Below, in pieces: positions 1 through 7,628 of a stretch of DNA of 33,527 nt; within the stretch, counting starts at the first letter, position 1; every line of letters starts with the position of its first letter. The DNA is taken from NCBI GenBank assembly GCA_017527205.1, contig JAFXQK010000062.1, forward strand, positions 1-33,527. Direction: 5' to 3'. A program made the translations under genes and the position numbers. Below the pieces are notes generated by a model. That model searched no databases. It worked only from the letters and a program-made list of their open reading frames with translations, and was not told the origin of the DNA. The DNA is from Lachnospiraceae bacterium (GTDB lineage Bacteria > Bacillota > Clostridia > Lachnospirales > Lachnospiraceae).

Positions 1-239
1 ACGTGACGTGCTCTCTTAATGGCAACGGTCAGAGCTCTCTGATGCTTAGCGCAGTTGCCGGTGATGCGACGAGGAAGGATCTTGCCTCTCTCGGATACGT
101 ATCTCTTAAGCTTATTAGCGTCCTTGTAATCAATCGTGTTATCCTTACCACAGAATACACAAACCTTTTTTCTTCTACGGATTCCGCCCTTTCTTCTCAT
201 GGGAGAATCGGACTTCTCAGTTGTCTTAGTAAAAGCCAT
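1..239 (-). CDS. rpsR: 30S ribosomal protein S18 (partial, 3' end outside window)
   Basis: The protein starts [19 protein letters not shown] and continues through a basic region with the CxFC-like pair (KVCVFCGK), followed by [20 protein letters not shown] and [17 protein letters not shown], the classic S18 core. S18 binds 16S rRNA in the small-subunit platform as a heterodimer with S6. The start is the ATG at 237-239, preceded by an AGGAGG-type site (GAAGGAGGCATTACG). About 79 codons are visible; the last few residues lie beyond base 1. It is the third gene of the usual rpsF-ssb-rpsR operon, so the identity is very secure. Confidence 0.97.
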   Translation of the reverse strand, partial: MAFTKTTEKSDSPMRRKGGIRRRKKVCVFCGKDNTIDYKDANKLKRYVSERGKILPRRITGNCAKHQRALTVAIKRARH

Positions 240-273
240 CGTAATGCCTCCTTCTGAAAATAATCGTCAAATG

Positions 274-762
274 TTAGTTGAACGGCAACTCCTCATCAAT
301 TCCGTCAGGAATGTTCATGAAGCCATCTCCTGCCCCGCTGGGAGCAGCCTGGCTGCGATTGCCGCCATAATTGTTGTTACCATAGTTGCCACCGTTATTA
401 GCGTAACCGCCATCCCCGTTTCCGGCAGCATTCCTGCTTTCGCAAAATTCGTGATCATCTACCACAACTTCCGTGGTGTAAACCTTTACGCCATCCTTGT
501 TGGTGTAGCTACCAGTCTGAATACGACCAGTAATGGCAATCTTAGTTCCCTTGTGCAGGTACTTTTCAGCGAACTCACCGGTTCTGCCAAATGCTACGCA
601 ATTGATAAAATCAGCGTTCTGCTCATCACCGCCATTATTGTTACGGCTCTGACGTCTGTCCACTGCAAGAGTGTATCTTGCAATTGCCAAAGGTTGATCT
701 CCCTGAGAATACCTCACCTCAGGATCCCTTGTAAGTCTACCCATAAGAATTACTTTATTCAT
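274..762 (-). CDS. ssb: Single-stranded DNA-binding protein
   Basis: A 162-residue SSB. It begins MNKVILMGRLTRDPEVRYS, typical of the OB-fold strand 1 region. It continues with the conserved FINCVAFGRTGEFAEKYLHKGTKIAITGRIQTGSY core (about residues 52-86), a Gly/Asn-rich flexible linker (about 115-140), and ends in the acidic tip EELPFN, which recruits repair and replication partners. The length is normal for Firmicutes. It lies 19 bp downstream of rpsF and 34 bp upstream of rpsR in the same direction, so it is co-transcribed with both. The upstream ribosome binding site (GCGAGAAGAAAT) is weak, which is compatible with operon expression. Confidence 0.97.
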   Translation of the reverse strand: MNKVILMGRLTRDPEVRYSQGDQPLAIARYTLAVDRRQSRNNNGGDEQNADFINCVAFGRTGEFAEKYLHKGTKIAITGRIQTGSYTNKDGVKVYTTEVVVDDHEFCESRNAAGNGDGGYANNGGNYGNNNYGGNRSQAAPSGAGDGFMNIPDGIDEELPFN

Positions 763-781
763 ATTTCTTCTCGCTTTCTAA

Positions 782-1072
782 TTATGCCTCATCCTGTCTA
801 ACGACTAAGTATCTGATGACGCCGTCCATGATGCGAACGCGGCTCTCGATTTCAGCGGGAGCAGTAGCGGGTGCATCGAATCTGATGAAGTAGTAGAAAG
901 CCTCCTTCATCTTCTGGATCTCGTAAGCAAGCTTCTTCTTGCCCCAATCATCCACTTCGGTGATGGTACCGCCAAATCTCTCAACGTAAGCCTTGCACTT
1001 GTTGACAACTGCTTCTCTTGCGTCATCTTCGATCATAGCGCTAACCACAACGCACAATTCGTACTTGTTCAT
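782..1072 (-). CDS. rpsF: 30S ribosomal protein S6
   Basis: A 96-residue S6. It begins MNKYELCVVVSAMIEDDARE and carries the conserved central block GTITEVDDWGKKKLAYEI and KEAFYYFIRFDAP, ending with IRYLVVRQDEA. The frame is open further upstream, but the ATG at 1070-1072 is chosen because it has an AGGAGG site 8 nt upstream and gives the usual S6 N-terminus. S6 pairs with S18, encoded two genes downstream. A leader hairpin and a good promoter lie just upstream. Confidence 0.97.
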   Translation of the reverse strand: MNKYELCVVVSAMIEDDAREAVVNKCKAYVERFGGTITEVDDWGKKKLAYEIQKMKEAFYYFIRFDAPATAPAEIESRVRIMDGVIRYLVVRQDEA

Positions 1073-1078
1073 ATTAGT

Positions 1079-1136
1079 TACCTCCTTTTGGTCTCTGGCC
1101 CACCTCTCGGTGAGCAAGGAAATTAGTGTATCACGG
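1079..1136 (-). promoter_or_regulatory. Candidate S6:S18-binding leader of rpsF
   Basis: Between the promoter and the rpsF ribosome binding site the transcript contains CACC-GAGA-GGTG (1101-1112), a perfect 4-bp stem, followed by GGCC, with CCG at the loop boundary. A conserved rpsF 5' UTR RNA motif that binds the S6:S18 dimer and carries a key CCG trinucleotide is known in many bacteria. Position and the CCG-containing hairpin agree with it. The match is by eye; a covariance-model search would decide. Confidence 0.45.
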
Positions 1137-1142
1137 ATTGAT

Positions 1143-1171
1143 ATAATATCACAAAATGAAAAGCTTTGCAA
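1143..1171 (-). promoter_or_regulatory. Promoter of rpsF-ssb-rpsR
   Basis: On the minus strand a TTGCAA -35 box (1166-1171) and a TATTAT -10 box (1143-1148) are separated by exactly 17 bp. The predicted start near 1136 leaves a leader of about 64 nt. This gives the ribosomal-protein operon its own promoter downstream of the antiporter gene. Confidence 0.6.
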
Positions 1172-1228
1172 GTCCTATTCCACGTATTTTTGCTTTTTTA
1201 CAAATCTTTTTACAATTTTGACAGATGT

Positions 1229-2509
1229 CTAGGCGATTCTCTTTGCCTTCCAGCGCTCCACCATGGCGAATACCTTCTTTGTCGTCAAGCCCTGAACAAC
1301 AATGGTGAAATACATGGTAACGCTTGTCATGATCAGCACGACGTGATAACTGCTCTCCGGCAGAAATTCCTTTGTGCCAAGCGCCAGCGCCAGGGAAAGT
1401 CCTCCCTTCAATGCGCTCCATGTCATCAACGTCGTAAATTCCTTCGTGTTGTATCTGTTCGGAATCTTTTTCTTTCCGATGATCAGCGCAGAAATGCCGA
1501 CGCCCAGGAAACGGGCAATGGCATTGATCACGATCGCCGCAAGCACCAAAATCACGATAAACTCATGGTGCGGCATATTCATTACCGCGAATCCGATCAA
1601 AATAAAGAGGATGCTGTTAAACAGCGTATCTGCGATGTGCCAGAAATCCTCATACCAGTCCTTCGGATCCACGACCTTGTGCCATGCCTCGTGCTTGCCC
1701 ATCTCCCGGGAAAAATAAATGCCGCAGACCACGGAGGCTATAACGCCGGAGCACCCGATCGTCTCACAAATGACATAAGCCGCAACTACGTCCAAAAGAC
1801 TGATCAGGATGTGCAGCATGGGATTATTCGTCGCGCGTAACAGCTTAAACATCAAAAAGGACAGGGTCAGCGCAATGAAGATCGCACCGAAAAGCTCCTT
1901 TGCGATCAGTACGGGGAAGCTTAAGTCCGAAACGTCGTTTACGATATTCTTGATCGCCACAAACACGGCAACGCCCGTTCCATCATTAAACAAGGACTCT
2001 CCCTCAATGACCGTGGAGACGTTCTTTGACAGGCCTGCTTTTTTCAAAATACTGGTTGCCGCAATCGGATCCGTCGGAGAGACGATACATCCCAACAGGA
2101 TGCAGAGCCAAATGTCAAAGCCAAGCCCAAGCGCCAGATTCAGCAGATAGAAAATGCCGCCGTAAATAAACGAGGACAGCACCGTGGACAAAAGCGCCAG
2201 CAGACTGATCGACTTGATGTTCTTGACGAACCTGTTAAAGTTTACGCCGCTCGCACCGGAGAACAACATGAAGCACAGGATCCCATCCATCAAAAACTCT
2301 TGAAAATTCATGTTTTCAATGTTGTCGATGACCGTACCTTCAAAATTCATCAGCCCCGTCACGGTAAGTATTTTTAGCACCGCGGCAATCAGGAAGGAAA
2401 ACAGAACCAACGCTACGTCATTCGATATTTTAATGGTCCTTTCGTTCAGGATGGAGATGAAAACCACCAGGAACAGGATCAATAATAAACTGACTAATAC
2501 ATGCTCCAT
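1229..2509 (-). CDS. CPA1-family cation/proton antiporter
   Basis: A 426-residue polytopic membrane protein with about 11-12 hydrophobic segments. It shows the CPA1 (NhaP/NHE-like) hallmarks SPTDPIAATSILKKAG (about 160-175) and EGESLFNDGTGVAVF (about 186-200), whose acidic residues line the ion path of the family. It probably exchanges Na+ or K+ for protons across the cytoplasmic membrane; the ion cannot be told from sequence. It lacks the large cytoplasmic C-terminal tail of some relatives. The start ATG (2507-2509) is 2 bp after the trkA stop codon, with its ribosome binding site (AAAGGAG) inside the end of trkA, so the two genes are translationally coupled. Confidence 0.85.
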   Translation of the reverse strand: MEHVLVSLLLILFLVVFISILNERTIKISNDVALVLFSFLIAAVLKILTVTGLMNFEGTVIDNIENMNFQEFLMDGILCFMLFSGASGVNFNRFVKNIKSISLLALLSTVLSSFIYGGIFYLLNLALGLGFDIWLCILLGCIVSPTDPIAATSILKKAGLSKNVSTVIEGESLFNDGTGVAVFVAIKNIVNDVSDLSFPVLIAKELFGAIFIALTLSFLMFKLLRATNNPMLHILISLLDVVAAYVICETIGCSGVIASVVCGIYFSREMGKHEAWHKVVDPKDWYEDFWHIADTLFNSILFILIGFAVMNMPHHEFIVILVLAAIVINAIARFLGVGISALIIGKKKIPNRYNTKEFTTLMTWSALKGGLSLALALGTKEFLPESSYHVVLIMTSVTMYFTIVVQGLTTKKVFAMVERWKAKRIA

Positions 2510-2511
2510 GG

Positions 2512-3903
2512 TTAATTCTCCTTTATGCCTTTTGCAAAAATATCCGAAAGCCTGGCGATTTTATGCTCTGCGGAAACCACAATGACATGATCCCCGACCT
2601 TGATGCAGGAATTTCCGTCGGGAACGATCACTTCCTGTCCACGCATGATCACGGCGATCAGGATGCCCGACTTCAGCTGGAATTGCTTCTCCTTAAAGGG
2701 CATGTCAAGATAAGCAAAATCCTCACTAATTTCAAATTCTGCGGCCTCAATTTTACCACCATTCAAGGTATAAAGCCACTTCATAACATTCTTGTCATTT
2801 TCATTCTTGCCAGCCGTTGCAAGAAGTCTGGTATCCTTAATGACGTCAATCAATGCCACGTCCTGCGTTGAGAAAATGTGGTTGATGCCACTCTTCTTCA
2901 GCATGACCTCATAATTAAAATTATCAATGACGGCAGCAATCCGGTCCAGACCAAAGGACTTCGCAAACATGGAAATGATCAGATTTCCCTCATCATTTCC
3001 CGTGCAAGCCACGCATGCATCCGCGTCCTTCAGTTCTTTTTCCATCAACACGGAATCCGTTCCATCCCCCTGGATGACGTTGGCCTTCGGATAATGCTCA
3101 AGCATTCTCCTGCAGTGATCCGCATCCAGATCGATCAAGGTAACGGCAACGCCCTGTCTCAGCAGCACCCCGACCAGGTAGAATCCTACCTTACCGCCGC
3201 CGACAATCACGGCCTTCTTAAGAATCTTCTCAATGATGCCTAATTGCACCAATGCCTTGTCCATCTCTTCTCCGATGGCTGCGAAGGTGATCTTGTCGCC
3301 CGAGCGCACGTCATGCTGGCCCTTCGGCGTAAAGATTTTTCCGCCGCGGTCGATCGCACAGATCAGGATCTGTGCGCCAAGCCTTGCATGTACCTGTGGC
3401 ATCGATACGCCCGCAAGAATGCTGTCCTTCGTAATTTCAACGGTTGCCACGTGAACGTTTCCGTCACCAAATTTCTCCAGCTCCACCGTCTCGGCATAGC
3501 GGATCATCTTATTCCCTTCATTGGCGGCCGCCCTGTCGGGATTAATCAGCATGTCCACGCCCATCCTCTGCCCGAAGAAATCCCTGTCCTCCGCATATTC
3601 AGGCCCTCGTACGGCTGCAATGGTGCGCTTTACGCCCAACTGCTTTGCCACGCCGCAGCACAAGATATTTGTCGCATCATCCTTTGTCACGGCAACCAAA
3701 ACCGTTGCAGAAGCGATTCCTGCCTTTTTTAAGAGCTCAGGACTGCTTCCGTTTCCAACAAATCCATTACAGTCAAACGCATCCGTAATGGCATCGATAC
3801 AGGCCGCATCCCTGTCAATGACTACTAAGTCATATCCCTCTTCACAAATATGTCTCGCCAGTGCATATCCAACCTTACTGGCACCTACAATGATTACCTT
3901 CAT
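2512..3903 (-). CDS. trkA: TrkA-type potassium-transport regulatory subunit (two RCK units)
   Basis: A 463-residue protein with a duplicated RCK_N-RCK_C layout: a Rossmann domain at about 1-130, RCK_C at about 140-225, a second Rossmann domain at about 228-350 (VIVGGGKVGFYLVG, a good GxGxxG dinucleotide loop), and RCK_C at about 375-455. The first loop reads GASKVG, so its middle glycine is replaced by serine, unlike the second. In the family, NAD(H) or ATP binding to these cytosolic rings gates TrkH/KtrB potassium channels. No trkH lies beside it: the downstream partner is a CPA1 antiporter and the upstream gene is divergent. The start ATG (3901-3903) has a GAAAGGCAG site 9 nt upstream. Confidence 0.88.
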   Translation of the reverse strand: MKVIIVGASKVGYALARHICEEGYDLVVIDRDAACIDAITDAFDCNGFVGNGSSPELLKKAGIASATVLVAVTKDDATNILCCGVAKQLGVKRTIAAVRGPEYAEDRDFFGQRMGVDMLINPDRAAANEGNKMIRYAETVELEKFGDGNVHVATVEITKDSILAGVSMPQVHARLGAQILICAIDRGGKIFTPKGQHDVRSGDKITFAAIGEEMDKALVQLGIIEKILKKAVIVGGGKVGFYLVGVLLRQGVAVTLIDLDADHCRRMLEHYPKANVIQGDGTDSVLMEKELKDADACVACTGNDEGNLIISMFAKSFGLDRIAAVIDNFNYEVMLKKSGINHIFSTQDVALIDVIKDTRLLATAGKNENDKNVMKWLYTLNGGKIEAAEFEISEDFAYLDMPFKEKQFQLKSGILIAVIMRGQEVIVPDGNSCIKVGDHVIVVSAEHKIARLSDIFAKGIKEN

Positions 3904-3978
3904 AATCGACTGCCTTTCTCACAAGCATATTTTATGTCATCTATATCTCTTACCGTTTCCATGTTCACAACGACTAAT

Positions 3979-4007
3979 ATTATAAACCACTCGCGCCATC
4001 CCGTCAA
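3979..4007 (-). promoter_or_regulatory. Strong promoter of trkA-antiporter unit
   Basis: Minus-strand TTGACG (4002-4007), a 17-bp spacer, and a perfect TATAAT (3979-3984). This is close to the sigma-A consensus. It would start transcription about 75 nt upstream of trkA and is the obvious driver of the two-gene cation unit. Confidence 0.65.
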
Positions 4008-4010
4008 TCC

Positions 4011-4043
4011 TGAGCCATTGGGGACGGTTCTTTTTGACACGTT
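4011..4043. repeat. REP-like element fragment (GGGGACGGTTC core)
   Basis: The stretch around GGGGACGGTTCTTTTTGACA (4020-4039) matches from memory a word that recurs in intergenic regions of many Clostridia, often beside REP-associated tyrosine transposases. Only one arm is present here and no inverted partner is visible, so it looks like an orphan half-element. It abuts the -35 box of the trkA promoter. Genome-wide copy number would confirm it. Confidence 0.4.
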
Positions 4044-4235
4044 GCGGTGTTTTATGTTACCATAATTCAAGATGCAGAAAGCTCCATCCGCTCCCAAGAA
4101 TCATTCATATGGGCATACCCATTTCAAGGCCTAAAATGAAATCATAACCATGGCATGCCTATCCCAAAACTTATGATATATGAGCGCGTATTACATATCA
4201 CATTCCTAAATTTCGTATATGGGAGGTAAGTTTCC
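4044..4235. other. Intergenic region with small palindromes
   Basis: This is the divergent gap between trkA and the S66 peptidase gene. It holds ATGGG-CATA-CCCAT (4109-4122), then ATTTCA-N10-TGAAAT (4121-4142), and the 8-bp palindrome GGCATGCC. A GGGAGGT ribosome binding site follows at about 4220. No convincing promoter pair for the plus-strand gene and no reading frame was recognised. Confidence 0.4.
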
Positions 4236-5342
4236 ATGAAATATCCTGAATTTCTCCAGAAAAATGCTCGTCTTGGTTTTATCGCGCCATCCTTTGGATG
4301 TGCTTCCTTAGAGCCCTATCATACTCGTTTTCAGGAAGCCCTGAACTATTTTGAAAACTCAGGTTTCATCCCCGTTGTCGGTCCGAACGTTTATCTTGAG
4401 GATGGCATCGGCAAGAGTACCACGGCTGAAAATTGCGGTGCGGAGATCAATGAATTCTTTCTAACGGACAACTGTGATGCCGTCCTTTCCGTTGGCGGCG
4501 GTGAGACAATGTGCGAGGATCTGGAATTCGTAGACTTTGAGGGAATTGCCAATGCAAAGCCCAAGTGGTTCATGGGCTACTCTGACAACACCAACCTCAT
4601 CTATGCTCTGGCCACCATCTGCGACAATGCATCCATTTATGGTCCCAATGCCTCCTCCTTTGGCATGAGGCCCTTGCATCCCTACCTAACAGATACCGTG
4701 GCACTTTTAGAAGGAAAATCGCTCACTGCGCATCATTACGATTCCTGGGAAATTGAAAGCCTTGCTTCCCCCGAAAATCCTACGGCGACGCTGAACTGTA
4801 CCGAGCCGTTCCAAATGTCTGCATATATTCGGGGAACATTATATGAAACTTGTACCGCAGATTTTCTGCCAACTAATAACTCGCTTTGCAAAAGAAGTGA
4901 TGACGTCGTGTCCCTAAACCTTTCCGTAAGTGGCCGCATGCTGGGCGGCTGCCTTGACATCCTCACCATCCTCTGTGGTACAAGGTTTGATCATACCAAA
5001 GAATTTTTGGAAAAATATGATGCTGATGGAACGATCTTCTTTTTAGAGTCCTGTGACCTAAATCCATTAGCAATTTTGCGCGGACTCTGGCAGTTAAAGA
5101 ATGCTGGGTGGTTTAGAAATACCAAAGCCTTCCTCTTTGGACGCCCCCTACATATCAAGGAATCCATTATGGGATTGGATTGCCGTCAGGCCGTACTCCA
5201 CGTGCTCGGTGACATGGGCGTGCCCATCTTTTTCGACCTCGACATTGGTCATCTTCCGCCCCAGATGCCCATTATCTGCGGTGCCATTGGAACCGTTCAT
5301 GCAAAAGGGAATTCCATCTCCATCACCTATTCTTTAGAATAA
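4236..5342 (+). CDS. S66-family LD-carboxypeptidase (LdcA/MccF-like)
   Basis: A 368-residue serine peptidase of family S66. The catalytic triad is visible: the nucleophile elbow GYSDN with Ser116, Glu271 in FLESCDLNP, and His339 in DIGHLPPQMP. The N-terminal block RLGFIAPSFG is also typical. Family members cleave the L,D bond of murein tetrapeptides during peptidoglycan recycling (LdcA), or hydrolyse microcin C-type peptidyl nucleotides (MccF). The sequence is closer in style to the MccF-like branch, but the substrate is unknown. There is no signal peptide, so it is cytoplasmic. The start ATG has GGGAGGT 9 nt upstream. The next gene is a TIM-barrel protein with its own apparent promoter. Confidence 0.85.
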   Translation: MKYPEFLQKNARLGFIAPSFGCASLEPYHTRFQEALNYFENSGFIPVVGPNVYLEDGIGKSTTAENCGAEINEFFLTDNCDAVLSVGGGETMCEDLEFVDFEGIANAKPKWFMGYSDNTNLIYALATICDNASIYGPNASSFGMRPLHPYLTDTVALLEGKSLTAHHYDSWEIESLASPENPTATLNCTEPFQMSAYIRGTLYETCTADFLPTNNSLCKRSDDVVSLNLSVSGRMLGGCLDILTILCGTRFDHTKEFLEKYDADGTIFFLESCDLNPLAILRGLWQLKNAGWFRNTKAFLFGRPLHIKESIMGLDCRQAVLHVLGDMGVPIFFDLDIGHLPPQMPIICGAIGTVHAKGNSISITYSLE

Positions 5343-5382
5343 CAATTCGCCTCGCAGTTGAAAAAACTCTCGGGCAAGTCGC

Positions 5383-5411
5383 AAGACAACGTCATTTTTC
5401 TGCGTTATACT
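5383..5411 (+). promoter_or_regulatory. Promoter of the TIM-barrel isomerase gene
   Basis: AAGACA (5383-5388), a 17-bp spacer, and TATACT (5406-5411). This would give a leader of about 55 nt before the ATG at 5473. It is moderate evidence that the gene is transcribed separately from the S66 peptidase gene. Confidence 0.4.
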
Positions 5412-5472
5412 AAAATTGTTCCAAGCGAACATGACCCGTTTTCAGAAAACAGTCATTAAAGGAGTGTTAATC

Positions 5473-6288
5473 ATGTGCGAGATCTTATGTTCCACGGGCG
5501 CCATCATCGGCTTGCCAAACGGACGCGACTACAACCTGTTAAAGCCTTTCTCCGAACAGCTCAGCTGTGACGGCTTTGAATTTATGATGTACTCCAGCTG
5601 GTATGAGGAGATGTATCCCATGCTCAAAGCCATTCGCTCGATGAAATTGAATATCCCTGTCATGCATTGCGAAAAGCACATCGGAGAATCCATCAGCAAG
5701 GGAGACCTTGCCACTGCCTATGAGCTTTTTGAAAAGAATGTCTATCTTGCGGGAGAACTCGGTGCGAAAAAGCTTGTCATCCATTTGTGGGACGGCATGA
5801 CCTCTGATTCCAACTTTGACAAGAATCTTGAAGCCTACGCACAGCTTCGTGAGCTGACGGATGCCAGTGGAATCAACCTGCTCGTGGAAAATATCGTTTG
5901 CACGCACCAAGATCCCATGTCCCGGTGGAAACAACTCACCGACGCTTATTGTGACATTCACTTCGTTTTCGATACGAAGATGGCAGAATTCCATGGGCAG
6001 ACGCAGCTTCTCTATGCTCCCGAAAATGACTGGCTTTGGAAGGACGGGCATATCTGCCATTATCACGTCAATGATTATGGCGGAGCTCTGAAGGAATGGG
6101 CAAAGCTAAAGACTCTGCCGATTGGTAAAGGCCACGTGGACTTCCAGTCATTCTTTACTTTCATTCATAAGATTGACTACAACGATACTTTCACGGTGGA
6201 ATCAACTGCCTTTGACGCACAAGGTATTGTGGATTTCGAAATGCTGAACGCACAATTCCGATATATCCAGGAAGCAATGAAGCATTAA
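5473..6288 (+). CDS. Sugar phosphate isomerase/epimerase-like TIM-barrel protein
   Basis: A 271-residue protein of the xylose-isomerase-like / AP-endonuclease family 2 superfamily. Likely metal-site elements are LVENIV (about 138-143), HFVFDTKMAEFHG, CHYHVNDYGG, and TVESTAFD near the C-terminus. The His, Glu and Asp residues in these strands bind a divalent metal in the family. The substrate cannot be assigned. The frame is open from 5416, but the ATG at 5473 is preferred because it has AAAGGAG 8 nt upstream and starts exactly at the first barrel strand (MCEILCSTGAIIGLP). It is cytoplasmic. No sugar transporter or kinase is nearby. Confidence 0.75.
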   Translation: MCEILCSTGAIIGLPNGRDYNLLKPFSEQLSCDGFEFMMYSSWYEEMYPMLKAIRSMKLNIPVMHCEKHIGESISKGDLATAYELFEKNVYLAGELGAKKLVIHLWDGMTSDSNFDKNLEAYAQLRELTDASGINLLVENIVCTHQDPMSRWKQLTDAYCDIHFVFDTKMAEFHGQTQLLYAPENDWLWKDGHICHYHVNDYGGALKEWAKLKTLPIGKGHVDFQSFFTFIHKIDYNDTFTVESTAFDAQGIVDFEMLNAQFRYIQEAMKH

Positions 6289-6392
6289 GCCAATTGCAAT
6301 TCCAACAAGGCAAAGTCAGCCCATTTTGAGCACCTGTCTTTCAACGAGGCCAATAGGAATTTGCATTTGAAGAGATTCACAGGAGGGGAAAT

Positions 6393-7508
6393 ATGGCGGA
6401 AGTAAAATTAAGAATCGCGGAGCTGCGCCGCAGAAAACATCTCACGCAGCAACGGCTTGCCGACATCGTAGGCGTTACTTTCCAAACAATCAGCAAATGG
6501 GAAAATGGCACTGCCATGCCAGACATCACTTTTCTTCCCACGCTTGCAGAATACTTTGAGGTCTCCGTGGACCAGTTAATGGGTCTGGTGCCCTTCTCCG
6601 ATGAAACCTATGTGCCCGCTGGAACGGACTCCTCGAAATTCTGGGCAGAGAAGCTCGAATATCTGATCCGTTCGAGAAAGAATTCCTGGAATGATGATTA
6701 TGCGAAGTTTTTGATCGAACAGGTCTGGAAGATTGACAGGCCAGTAAAGGTATTGGACTGCGGATGCGGCCTTGGATTCCTTGGGAAGCTGTTCATGCCC
6801 TACCTGCCCAAGGGCAGCTCCTATACCGGAATTGACATTACGGAAAAACTGACCGAGGTCGGCGAACATCTCTTCGCGGATGCAGATTATCCCGTGAAAT
6901 TCATTACAAAAAATGTTATGGAATATCATGCGAAGGAACAATATGACCTCGTGCTGTGCAAGGCCGTACTTCGGCATTTAGATGACCCTAAGGCTTTTCT
7001 GGCAAAGATCATAGAATTTGCGAAAAAGGATTCTTACATTGTCTGCATTGATTCCAACCGAGAGTTTGAATGTGACGGTCTTTATGTCGATGGCATGGAT
7101 TACTTTGAGCTCTGCCGCCATGACGGAATGGAAAAGCATTGGCGAACCGAGTTAGAACAACAAGGACGCGATTACGCCGTCGCGATCCGCACGGCACATT
7201 TGATGCGTGCGCTTGGACTGCGTGAGGTTGACGTACGCGCGAATGACAAGGTGAATTTCGTGACGCCGCAGAGCGCGGACTATGAAGAGACGAAGCAGGA
7301 TTTCTTGAAATATAATGATTGGAACACGGGTCTTTCGCCAGAGCAGCGTGAAAAAACAATCCTCTTCTTCACTTCGCACGGCATGACTCGCCAGGAGGCA
7401 GAGCTTAACATCGATCGCAACCTCACAATCTCCTCCTTCTTTGAGGGACACCCAAGCGCTGGATACACCTTCTTCAAAGGCACCCTGATCTCCTATGGCA
7501 AGAAATAG
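6393..7508 (+). CDS. XRE-family regulator fused to a SAM-dependent methyltransferase
   Basis: A 371-residue two-part protein. Residues about 6-62 form a Cro/C1-type HTH (LRRRKHLTQQRLADIVGV, then TISKWENG). Residues about 115-240 are a class I methyltransferase with motif I VLDCGCGLGFLG (about 120-131), an acidic TGIDIT end of strand 2, and DLVLCKAVLRHLDDP at motif IV. The C-terminal third (about 240-371) is unassigned and includes a glycine/tyrosine-rich SSFFEGHPSAGYTFFKG region. The methyl acceptor is unknown; the family usually acts on small molecules. The fusion suggests a regulator whose DNA binding is tied to SAM or substrate. The ATG has AGGAGGGG 7-8 nt upstream. A second XRE gene follows after 120 bp. 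Confidence 0.82.
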   Translation: MAEVKLRIAELRRRKHLTQQRLADIVGVTFQTISKWENGTAMPDITFLPTLAEYFEVSVDQLMGLVPFSDETYVPAGTDSSKFWAEKLEYLIRSRKNSWNDDYAKFLIEQVWKIDRPVKVLDCGCGLGFLGKLFMPYLPKGSSYTGIDITEKLTEVGEHLFADADYPVKFITKNVMEYHAKEQYDLVLCKAVLRHLDDPKAFLAKIIEFAKKDSYIVCIDSNREFECDGLYVDGMDYFELCRHDGMEKHWRTELEQQGRDYAVAIRTAHLMRALGLREVDVRANDKVNFVTPQSADYEETKQDFLKYNDWNTGLSPEQREKTILFFTSHGMTRQEAELNIDRNLTISSFFEGHPSAGYTFFKGTLISYGKK

Positions 7509-7528
7509 CAAGCGGGAATTCAACCTAT

Positions 7529-7586
7529 TGTTTATTTCTAAACAATCAATTGATAATTGATGTTTCCACCTCCTTCTGATATGCTT
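7529..7586 (+). promoter_or_regulatory. Promoter with two tandem palindromes upstream of the XRE-TPR gene
   Basis: TTGATG (7558-7563), a 17-bp spacer and TATGCT (7581-7586) form a good promoter. Immediately upstream, and overlapping the -35 box, are two perfect inverted repeats: TTGTTTA-TTTC-TAAACAA (7529-7546) and TCAATT-GAT-AATTGA (7547-7561). Back-to-back palindromes at this position are typical of operators, and the downstream gene encodes an HTH protein, so autoregulation is a reasonable inference. Confidence 0.55.
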
Positions 7587-7628
7587 AGTACAACACCGGT
7601 GAAGCAAATCATTGAGGAGGTATGAAAT

